Origin: JALHRI01 sp044351685
GTDB taxonomy: Bacteria; Pseudomonadota; Alphaproteobacteria; Rickettsiales; UBA3002
Assembly: GCA_044351685.1 (NCBI GenBank)
Contig: JBILFK010000104.1
Span: 1-5,727, forward strand
Length of the DNA: 5,727 nt
Direction: 5' to 3'
The notes beneath the pieces are model-generated. The model had not been told where the DNA came from. It saw nothing but the letters and a program-made list of their open reading frames with translations, and made no database searches. A program made the translations under genes and the position numbers. This document shows positions 1-5,300 of the stretch, piece by piece (positions within the stretch are counted from its first letter, which is position 1; every line of letters begins with the position of its first letter).

Positions 1-72
1 ATTTCCCTCTGGTTTTTTCAATACACCAGATGCCACGTGCGCGTGCGAAACTGTAGGTCTTCCTCCACTCAT
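1..72 (-). CDS. Possible 5' end of a gene truncated by the window edge, unidentified
   Basis: Reading leftwards from the ATG at 72-70, 24 codons stay open to the edge of the window. The peptide begins MSGGRPTVSHAHV and continues with a Gly/Lys/Pro-containing stretch. It is too short to recognise. No Shine-Dalgarno sequence precedes the ATG, but an extended -10 element ends 6 nt before it, which would start the transcript at or next to the A of the ATG. A purine-rich GGAGGAAG lies just inside the frame. If that is the real ribosome site, the true start would be further left, although no start codon follows it at normal spacing. The gene has the same orientation as the two large genes upstream but probably its own promoter. 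An open frame this short can arise by chance, so the call is tentative. Confidence 0.35.
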   Translation of the reverse strand, partial: MSGGRPTVSHAHVASGVLKKPEGN

Positions 73-78
73 ACCGGA

Positions 79-87
79 ATTATAACA
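79..87 (-). promoter_or_regulatory. Extended -10 promoter element TGTTATAAT
   Basis: On the minus strand this reads TGT followed by a perfect TATAAT, that is an extended -10 (TGnTATAAT). Six bases separate it from the ATG at 72, so a start 6-7 nt downstream of the hexamer falls on that ATG. No good TTGACA-like -35 box lies at 16-18 bp; the nearest resemblance, TTCACT, is at 15 bp. Extended -10 promoters often work with a weak -35. The motif match is direct; promoter activity is inferred. Confidence 0.4.
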
Positions 88-109
88 AATTGTGAGGATA
101 GTGAAGTTG

Positions 110-123
110 AAGCTTTTATGACA
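110..123 (-). repeat. 14-bp intergenic direct repeat, copy A
   Basis: On the minus strand the sequence is TGTCATAAAAGCTT. It is identical to copy B at 2133-2146. Each copy begins after exactly 21 nt of unrelated sequence beyond the stop codon of a large minus-strand gene (stop at 145-147 here, 2168-2170 for copy B). The flanks do not align beyond 14 bp. Copy A also includes TTGTCA, a 5/6 match to a -35 box, with TATCCT 18 bp downstream, so a promoter role is possible but weak. No U-rich tract follows, so it is not a classical terminator. Confidence 0.6.
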
Positions 124-144
124 ATTCCGCTATGAAGGAAGGGT

Positions 145-2085
145 TTAGGCCATTTGTTGCTGCTTCTGGCCTTCGATAGTGCCTTGATGCTCAACGCTGC
201 TAAGTGCAGCGGCTGAGGGTGCTGCAGCATTGGCTGCGGCAGGCAATGCCACTTTAGTGGCGGGGCGGGCATGCACGATGTCTGCTGCCGAAACCTGATT
301 CACAGTAGCTTTTTCATCGGCCTGCTGGGCAGTGATTTCGCGCAAGACTTCTGTTTGCTTTGCCTTGTGTTCTGCTTTGGCTTTTTCTTCAGCTTCCTGC
401 TGTTTTTGGGCAATATCGCGGCTTAATGCCACCATGGCTTCCGGGTCAGCGATCGTATGTATAATCTGTTTGCTCGATAAATTGCGCGCCACCAGTTCAC
501 GGGCAATGAGCGGTGAAAACTTATTATCCGCGCCGCTATGGCGGGCAATGCCGGGTACCGCTGCCATCAGTTGCTGCACCAGTGCTATTTTATCTGCTGG
601 TGCCAGCGGTTGGCCAGTTTCTTCCGATTTCTTCAGCATCGCATAGGCATTTAGCGTCTGATTCTCGGGAATCATCATCTGGCCAAGTGCAGGCAGTGCC
701 ATTTGGCCTGCCATAATCGGCAGCAGCGGGCTATGCAGATCAAACATCGCATCTTTATTCTTGCCGCTCGATACCATACCCGTACTGCGCAAGGTGCCCG
801 CCAGAAGCAAATCACCCGCCGTATAGGTGGCCGAAGAAATCACCCGCCCACGCGCCTGCTTCTCGTACATCACACTGGCTTCATGAATCAGCGGGTGCGC
901 ATTCGCGCCAAACATCATGTCATCGGTTACCTGATCTGCCGAAACACCGTAAACATCTGCCGCCATATCGCGCAACGCGCGTTTGCCAAGTTTGTTATCG
1001 CGTTTGGTAGTCAGCCACGATGCCGCAATCCCTGCAGCAATACCAACACCGACAATCGCATTAAATACACTAACACGCCCGGCAAGCTTTGGCAGTTTGC
1101 TGAGTGCCGAGCCAAGCCCTTTGCTTGCTGATTTAAAACCCGCATGGCCATTTTTAGCCAGCATGTTTACTTTGGCTTCCTGCAGCGACTGCGCCATACC
1201 GCGCACCGATTCATAATGCCCGCGCGCTACTTGCGCGGCTTCTTTTGTGGCGGCGGTATTGGCCTCATGCAAAAAGCCCATGGCCGTATCCTGCAGATGC
1301 TTAATTTGCGTATCGAAGGCACTCACATTCGTGGAATCACGCAGCGCCCCAATACCGCTGATATTTACCCCCGGAACCGTAGCGCCCGCTGCGGCACCCG
1401 TGCCCGCCTTCAGGCCAATCCCAAACAGCCCACTCTTGTTTTCAACACCGATCACATTGTTGATAAACACGTTTTGCTTATTCGCCGTTACACCTTCGCG
1501 CCAGTTGGCAATCGCCCGAATGGGCTTGCCAATCGCGCGGCCAATCGATGTATCATCGAATGCGTGCAGTGCCTTGCTAAGGCTGTTACCAATGCCACCA
1601 AAAAGTGATTCGCCAGAAGTCGAGGCCGCTTTTATTTTCCCCGGAATTTTAGCGGCGATTCTGTCGGCTTGTGCATCATCACCGGCTTTGCGCACCAGCT
1701 CTTCGGCATTTTTGGAAAACTCTAAGCCAAATTGGTCAATCTTGCCAATCTCGGTGTTATGCATCGCGTTAATGGGCGATCGCAGCCATTTATCAACAAA
1801 TGCCGTGCCACTCTTGAACTTAAACAGGCTAAATACTTTACCGAGACCAAAGGCAGCAATACCGGTAACCATGTCCGCCATGAACATGCCCATGCCGGCA
1901 GAATAGGTTTTTTCTAACGCCTGAATTCTCCGGGCTTCTTTATCATCTGAAATTTGATCAACAGTCGGAATAGTCGGCGGGTTAACGGCAAGCTCCGTTC
2001 CCAGCCCCGATGCAACAGGGTTGCTACGCCGACCAAAATTGTTTGGCGCCCCAGAAGATTTCAACTGTTTTTGTATCGTTGCCAT
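145..2085 (-). CDS. Large putative membrane-associated protein (646 aa), unknown family
   Basis: I do not recognise this protein. The frame is open from a GTG at 2097, but the ATG at 2085 is the better start: AGGGTGG lies 8 nt before it, whereas the GTG falls inside that ribosome site. There is no signal peptide. From this ATG, residues 1-45 are Pro/Gly/Ser-rich and probably disordered. A hydrophobic, Gly-rich segment follows at about 64-88, then a basic stretch. Residues 215-250 are Gly/Ala-rich (GTGAAAGATVPGV). A convincing membrane-like segment lies at about 338-358, with small residues in a GxGxxxG pattern, followed by basic residues (TTKRDNKLGKR). A third, weaker hydrophobic stretch is at 454-472. 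Residues 550-595 are a Gln/Glu/Lys/Ala-rich helix, likely coiled coil, and the tail from 605 is Ala-rich. It lies 82 nt downstream of the 632-aa gene on the same strand and is probably co-transcribed with it. A tape-measure-like or secreted-effector role cannot be excluded, but nothing specific supports either. Confidence 0.85.
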   Translation of the reverse strand: MATIQKQLKSSGAPNNFGRRSNPVASGLGTELAVNPPTIPTVDQISDDKEARRIQALEKTYSAGMGMFMADMVTGIAAFGLGKVFSLFKFKSGTAFVDKWLRSPINAMHNTEIGKIDQFGLEFSKNAEELVRKAGDDAQADRIAAKIPGKIKAASTSGESLFGGIGNSLSKALHAFDDTSIGRAIGKPIRAIANWREGVTANKQNVFINNVIGVENKSGLFGIGLKAGTGAAAGATVPGVNISGIGALRDSTNVSAFDTQIKHLQDTAMGFLHEANTAATKEAAQVARGHYESVRGMAQSLQEAKVNMLAKNGHAGFKSASKGLGSALSKLPKLAGRVSVFNAIVGVGIAAGIAASWLTTKRDNKLGKRALRDMAADVYGVSADQVTDDMMFGANAHPLIHEASVMYEKQARGRVISSATYTAGDLLLAGTLRSTGMVSSGKNKDAMFDLHSPLLPIMAGQMALPALGQMMIPENQTLNAYAMLKKSEETGQPLAPADKIALVQQLMAAVPGIARHSGADNKFSPLIARELVARNLSSKQIIHTIADPEAMVALSRDIAQKQQEAEEKAKAEHKAKQTEVLREITAQQADEKATVNQVSAADIVHARPATKVALPAAANAAAPSAAALSSVEHQGTIEGQKQQQMA

Positions 2086-2093
2086 ATAGTTTT

Positions 2094-2100
2094 CCACCCT
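2094..2100 (-). promoter_or_regulatory. Ribosome binding site that fixes the start of the 646-aa gene
   Basis: The minus strand reads AGGGTGG, then 8 nt (AAAACTAT), then ATG at 2085. The spacing is normal for a Shine-Dalgarno site. An in-frame GTG at 2097-2095 is part of this motif and is therefore unlikely to be the start codon; using it would add only four residues. Confidence 0.6.
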
Positions 2101-2104
2101 AATT

Positions 2105-2122
2105 CTAACAAAATCTTGTTAG
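2105..2122 (-). promoter_or_regulatory. Perfect 7-bp inverted repeat in the leader of the 646-aa gene
   Basis: On the minus strand CTAACAA and TTGTTAG form a perfect 7-bp stem around the 4-nt loop GATT. The hairpin ends 4 nt before the ribosome site and 19 nt before the ATG at 2085. It is A/U-rich and has no following U-tract on either strand, so it is not a rho-independent terminator. It could be an RNA hairpin modulating ribosome access or processing between the two large cistrons, or an operator half-site pair in DNA. Only the inverted repeat is seen; the roles are inferred. Confidence 0.45.
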
Positions 2123-2128
2123 GGGGTG

Positions 2129-2152
2129 CGTTAAGCTTTTATGACATTAACG
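2129..2152 (-). repeat. 14-bp direct repeat, copy B, within a 6-bp inverted repeat
   Basis: Copy B of TGTCATAAAAGCTT occupies 2133-2146, 21 nt after the stop codon of the 632-aa gene and identical to copy A at 110-123. Here the repeat is spanned by a perfect 6-bp inverted repeat, CGTTAA (minus strand 2152-2147) and TTAACG (2134-2129). In RNA most of the 14-mer would sit in a 12-nt loop. Copy A lacks these arms. The intercistronic gap thus holds two potential hairpins, this one and that at 2105-2122. Confidence 0.55.
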
Positions 2153-2167
2153 TTGGTAAAAGGCGCC

Positions 2168-4066
2168 CTATGCAGGCACTGCAAGCCCTTCATCATGGCT
2201 TGCGGCTTCACGGCGTGATGTTACGCGCGAAGCATGGTCACGGCTAGGCTTCTCTTTAGAATCTGCCGATTTTTCATCAGAAGCGTCATCCTCTGCGCGT
2301 TCTAACGTGGTTTCTTTATCTTCGTCTGTTTCTTTCGCTGCTTTCGAAGCAGGCTTATGGTTAGGCGTTGCCTTCATTTCATCATCGGCTGCGCTGATAT
2401 CATCGCGCTTCAGCGGCGTTTTCGGTTCTTCTGTATCGGTTTTTTCAGGCGTCGCTACGCTGGGGGCTTGCATTGCCACCGTCCCTTGCGAGATAATTTG
2501 GCCCAGATACTGCTTATCGCCCTGAACTTTATTCACCACCGCATTGGTGACAACGCGTTCAATCCCCACCGTATTGGCAGGGTTTGCACGGTATTCATGA
2601 ATAGCTTTTTCGCCATCACGTTTCACATGGTCAGCCACAGTGCGCAGCTGCTTAATCTCTTCTTCTGCTAGTCCAAGATTCTTCAATGCGGCATCTGGCT
2701 GCGCCGATAGCCCCATCACAATTTGCGAGAGCTTTTGCTCATAAAGTTTCTGGGTCGCTTCACGGGTGGATTTAATTTTTGCATCGTCCATGCCCGATTC
2801 TCTAAGCGCAGAATCCGGAATCATCGAGGCAAACATCAATTTCTCATCGCCATCCAAAATTTGCAGCGCCTCTTTCAAGTCACGCTTGCTGAAGGAAGAC
2901 TCCGCAAAATATTCTTTGGCATCGACCTGCAGATAATTCAGCGCATGGCCTGACATTTTTTCGATCACCGCCTTCACTTCCGAAGGCTTGTTCAGGGCAC
3001 GGCCTTTATTCTTCACCACGTAACCTTCACCGGCCAGGCGGGCAATCGACATAACCGCTAAGTCGCCACGTTTAATGGCCTGGGCAATCGATTCCGATAT
3101 TTCCAGAAGCTGCGGATCAAGCGCACTGCGCAACTGCGAATATTCGCCGTCGATGCCTTCCATGTCGCGCTGGTGCTGGCGGAAAATTTCAGCGATATAC
3201 TCAGCCATCGGCTTCGAATCACCCTTGCCGGGCAAACTAAAGCTATCGGTGCCCTTGCCATCCTTAAAGCTGACATCGCGCACCTGATCATCCAGATGCA
3301 TGATCATTTCGAGTGCCGAATAAGGCTGGCGTTTTTTCTGATGCGCCTTCTTGCTATCTTCGTTAATCGCTTCCGCAATCTGAGGGGCAACACCAGAGAC
3401 AAAGGGTAACAATGAACTTGCTTGTATGCCACTTGCATTCATGGGCACATGCTCAAGGTTTCCAGAACGCCACAAGCTAGTCACAGCATTCGGTGCGTTT
3501 GAAAATACTAACTTCACAGTATCATCGCTTAGATTTGCTTGGAAATCCGATTGCATACGTCTGCGGTGGGCGTAGAGCACTTCGTTATCTTCCTTACGAA
3601 TGCTCATGAAATTATCAAAGCTGCCATTGCCTTTTATCTCTTCCAGCAATGGCTTCAGTTTTTTGCTGATAGCTTTTTTCTCTTTATTGAATTTGCGGAA
3701 ACTGCCGAACATGTCACCGAAATAAGGCAAGGTCGCAATTCCAAGCGTTACAGCAGTTGCTGCAGCCGATGAGGCAAATTTTAATCGGTTGTAATCATGA
3801 ATATGGGGCGCGCCCAGATCTCTAAATTTCTTGAAGAAGAATCGTTGCGTAAACCCAGAAGATGCCTCTGCAACACCAGACCAAACACCTTGCAATAAAC
3901 CGCGCACTGTCGGTGAGTTCGCAGGAATAATGCCTAAAAATTTACGGTCATCCGCATCCAGCTTATCATCACGCTGGCTTTCTTTCGCAATACCCTCCTT
4001 AATGCGCGACGAAAACGCGTCTGCGCTTACTCCGAGTACTGTGGCGTTTTGTGCGGTATCACCCAT
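2168..4066 (-). CDS. Large putative membrane-associated protein (632 aa) with charged disordered tail, unknown family
   Basis: I do not recognise this protein. It starts at the ATG at 4066, preceded by AGGAG with a rather long 12-nt spacer, and no better start is seen. There is no signal peptide. Residues 1-50 are polar. An aromatic, basic patch (FFFKKF) lies at about 76-81. One moderately hydrophobic Ala-rich segment is at about 97-121, followed by a very basic helix (RKFNKEKKAISKKLK, 124-138). A shorter hydrophobic stretch is at about 217-230. Residues 285-495 look predominantly helical, with many Leu/Ala/Glu/Lys. The tail from about 535 to 632 is a low-complexity polyampholyte rich in Asp, Glu, Lys, Ala and Ser, almost surely disordered. 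It is probably the first gene of a two-gene unit with the 646-aa gene, which it resembles in size and layout but not in obvious sequence. Only three Cys-free hydrophobic stretches are visible and no catalytic motif was found. A scaffold or secreted substrate is possible but unproven. Confidence 0.85.
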   Translation of the reverse strand: MGDTAQNATVLGVSADAFSSRIKEGIAKESQRDDKLDADDRKFLGIIPANSPTVRGLLQGVWSGVAEASSGFTQRFFFKKFRDLGAPHIHDYNRLKFASSAAATAVTLGIATLPYFGDMFGSFRKFNKEKKAISKKLKPLLEEIKGNGSFDNFMSIRKEDNEVLYAHRRRMQSDFQANLSDDTVKLVFSNAPNAVTSLWRSGNLEHVPMNASGIQASSLLPFVSGVAPQIAEAINEDSKKAHQKKRQPYSALEMIMHLDDQVRDVSFKDGKGTDSFSLPGKGDSKPMAEYIAEIFRQHQRDMEGIDGEYSQLRSALDPQLLEISESIAQAIKRGDLAVMSIARLAGEGYVVKNKGRALNKPSEVKAVIEKMSGHALNYLQVDAKEYFAESSFSKRDLKEALQILDGDEKLMFASMIPDSALRESGMDDAKIKSTREATQKLYEQKLSQIVMGLSAQPDAALKNLGLAEEEIKQLRTVADHVKRDGEKAIHEYRANPANTVGIERVVTNAVVNKVQGDKQYLGQIISQGTVAMQAPSVATPEKTDTEEPKTPLKRDDISAADDEMKATPNHKPASKAAKETDEDKETTLERAEDDASDEKSADSKEKPSRDHASRVTSRREAASHDEGLAVPA

Positions 4067-4078
4067 TCAAAAAATACA

Positions 4079-4083
4079 CTCCT
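4079..4083 (-). promoter_or_regulatory. Ribosome binding site of the 632-aa gene, long spacer
   Basis: AGGAG on the minus strand lies 12 nt before the ATG at 4066, with an A/T-rich spacer (TGTATTTTTTGA). The spacing exceeds the usual 5-9 nt. No other start codon in this frame is closer, so the ATG at 4066 is kept. Confidence 0.45.
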
Positions 4084-4215
4084 ACAATGGGTAGTGTACG
4101 TGAAACGGGCAAATTTATGTGTGACATTTCCATGAAGCTTGTCGGAAATTGTCATCAATTTGTCATATGCAGTTGAGTTGCTAAGCAAAGATGCTAAACA
4201 AAAATTATCAGCGTA

Positions 4216-4221
4216 AAGGGG
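4216..4221 (+). promoter_or_regulatory. Ribosome binding site of the SUEL-like gene
   Basis: AAGGGG is followed by a 6-nt spacer (CTCTCT) and the ATG at 4228. This supports the first Met rather than the in-frame Met at codon 5, which has no purine-rich sequence upstream. Confidence 0.55.
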
Positions 4222-4227
4222 CTCTCT

Positions 4228-4749
4228 ATGCATAGCCGAATGAAATTTCATCTCATCGCCATCACTGCCATTTGCCTCACTGTGGTTGTGGTCTTCAGTA
4301 TGCGTAACCCCCCGGAAGAGGCCGTAAGCCAAGCACAACCTTTAAGCTCGCACTTTATTATTATTCACTCGGCAACATGGGGCATGAACTGCAATCAAAT
4401 GGTTGCCCAAACTATTGAAAAACATAGGCTTCTTGCAGAAAAAGCGGCTAAGCAACCCCCTGCTACCCCTGCGAATTCCCCAACCAAGCCAGCTGTTGCG
4501 CCTGTAAAACCCACCATGGCTCAGGAAAATAATGCGCTAATGGCGCTCACGAACCTGTGTAACAACAAAGAAAAATGCACTTTTAAGCCAACCGGCGAAC
4601 TTTTTGGCACCTTAGGCGTTCGCTGCTACAAGGATTTAGAAATCGCCTATCGCTGCTTCGAGGTCGATCGTATCCGTTACGCTTCCGGTAAAGAAGATAA
4701 AGAACTCACGATCGATTGCAGCATTCCTGCCAACGCACCGCAGCCATGA
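4228..4749 (+). CDS. Membrane-anchored protein with a SUEL-type lectin-like domain split by a Pro/Ala-rich insertion
   Basis: The 173-aa product starts with a short basic end (MHSRMK) and one hydrophobic segment at about 7-24, a signal anchor or uncleaved signal peptide, so the rest should be periplasmic. Residues 42-55 (HFIIIHSATWGMNC) match the strand and A-x-[YW]-G motif of SUEL / rhamnose-binding lectin domains. Residues 111-143 supply the rest of the pattern: CNNKEKC (family C-x-G-K-x-x-C), then LFG, then CYKDLEIAYRC (family C-x-K-[DY]-x-x-V-x-Y-x-C). Conserved-type cysteines are 55, 111, 117, 133 and 143; C164 is extra. The usual spacing between the two halves is much shorter. Here about 35-40 residues rich in Ala, Pro and Lys (about 65-98) are inserted. 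Carbohydrate binding is known for animal members; for this protein it is only inferred. It is the first gene of an operon, and its stop overlaps the next start (ATGA). Confidence 0.8.
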   Translation: MHSRMKFHLIAITAICLTVVVVFSMRNPPEEAVSQAQPLSSHFIIIHSATWGMNCNQMVAQTIEKHRLLAEKAAKQPPATPANSPTKPAVAPVKPTMAQENNALMALTNLCNNKEKCTFKPTGELFGTLGVRCYKDLEIAYRCFEVDRIRYASGKEDKELTIDCSIPANAPQP

Positions 4750-5297
4750 TGAATGCGCGCAGCCTATGGTGGCCAGTGGCTGCCTGCATTATTTTTTCTG
4801 CGGGTATTTTTACCGGGCAAACGCTTCCTGCCTTTATTGTACAGCCTCCAAAGCCTGAAGCGGTGATAGCACCACCAAAAACGATCGCTGCCCCTAAAAC
4901 AATCGCCCCATTAAGCCGTAAGGTACCAAGTGTGCCAAAAAATCTTACGCCAGATAGCTCAGCCGATTCCCAAATTCTTGAACTTTTCCTGCCCGATGAT
5001 ACGCAATTAGCCACCATGCACCAGCAAGCATCGCTTGATGCACAGATCGAGCATATCATGGCCATGAGTTATGTCTTGGTGAACTGCCACCAGATGCAAG
5101 ATGCCGAATACAATCAAACCTATAATAAAATTCTGCGCTATCTCGCGCAGCAGAAATCCGCTGTTCCTGCCGAACAGCGTGCCTCAGAAGCAGCCAAACG
5201 CGCGATAGCAAGCTACACGTTAATTTACCGCCATGTCGATTGCGCTGACCCTGCGCTGCCTCGCATCAACGAAAAACTGGCATTCTGGCGCAAATAA
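4746..5297 (+). CDS. Membrane-anchored periplasmic protein with Pro-rich linker and two-Cys helical domain, unknown family
   Basis: The frame is open from an upstream ATG at 4716. The likely start is the ATG at 4746, which overlaps the preceding stop as ATGA; the adjacent ATG at 4749 is an alternative. No Shine-Dalgarno is visible, so translation is probably coupled to the upstream gene. The 183-aa product has one N-terminal hydrophobic segment at about 8-24. A Pro/Ala/Lys linker follows at 33-68, including a near-tandem PPKTIA/APKTIA repeat. A mostly helical domain lies at about 88-183, with C114 (VNCHQM) and C166 (HVDCAD) that could form a disulfide in the periplasm. C14 lies in the membrane segment. 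I do not recognise the domain. The layout (anchor, Pro-rich region, Cys-containing domain) resembles that of the SUEL-like neighbour, suggesting that the two act together in the envelope. The gene ends 3 bp before the convergent tail-tube gene, and no terminator hairpin is visible. Confidence 0.8.
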   Translation: MMNARSLWWPVAACIIFSAGIFTGQTLPAFIVQPPKPEAVIAPPKTIAAPKTIAPLSRKVPSVPKNLTPDSSADSQILELFLPDDTQLATMHQQASLDAQIEHIMAMSYVLVNCHQMQDAEYNQTYNKILRYLAQQKSAVPAEQRASEAAKRAIASYTLIYRHVDCADPALPRINEKLAFWRK

Positions 5298-5300
5298 CAG

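Larger units (their letters stand above)
4067..4227. promoter_or_regulatory. Divergent intergenic regulatory region (161 bp) with inverted and direct repeats
   Basis: This gap must drive both the minus-strand pair of large genes and the plus-strand two-gene operon. Two structures are visible. An imperfect inverted repeat has arms TGACATTTCC (4122-4131) and GGAAATTGTCA (4144-4154), with one extra base in the right arm; the 12-nt centre contains the palindrome AAGCTT (4135-4140). TTGTCAT also occurs twice, at 4149-4155 and 4160-4166, exactly 11 bp apart, so both copies face the same side of the helix. TGTCAT and AAGCTT are also the ends of the 14-bp repeat found after both large genes. I found no convincing -35/-10 pair in either direction; TTGTCA could serve as a -35. 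An operator for a shared regulator is plausible but inferred. Confidence 0.45.

Noticed and set aside
69..272. 67-codon minus-strand frame overlapping the 3' end of the 646-aa gene
   Set aside because: Its His/Pro/Leu-rich product is an out-of-frame reading of the Ala/Gln-rich C-terminal codons, and no ribosome site was seen.
703..1131. 142-codon plus-strand frame rich in Arg, His and Thr
   Set aside because: It is antisense to the 646-aa gene and its composition is that of a frame shadow; no supporting signal was found.
1247..1906. 219-codon open frame on the plus strand
   Set aside because: It lies wholly antisense to the 646-aa gene, has no ribosome site and encodes a Pro/Ala/Leu/Ser-rich composition typical of antisense shadows. 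The minus-strand frame is three times longer with a well-placed ribosome site.
145..2085. 646-aa protein as the GTA or phage tape measure
   Set aside because: Hydrophobic segments and helical Gly/Ala-rich stretches are suggestive, but it is separated from the tail tube gene by a divergent operon and is followed by no tail-tip genes in the window. GTA tape measures are also usually much shorter.
2105..2122. Hairpin as a rho-independent terminator
   Set aside because: The stem is A/T-rich and no T-run follows on either strand. It sits directly before a good ribosome site, so a leader role fits better.
145..4066. The two large genes as recent tandem paralogues
   Set aside because: By eye no stretch of the two proteins aligns convincingly; shared size, layout and a short SMIP/MMIP-like word are not enough.
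4716..4745. Upstream ATG at 4716 as start of the 183-aa protein
   Set aside because: It would add ten polar residues before the membrane anchor and overlap the upstream gene by 34 nt, whereas the ATG at 4746 gives the common ATGA coupling arrangement.
4785..4787. VAAC near the N-terminus of the 183-aa protein as a lipobox
   Set aside because: The hydrophobic stretch mostly follows rather than precedes the Cys, so a signal anchor is more likely than a lipoprotein signal.
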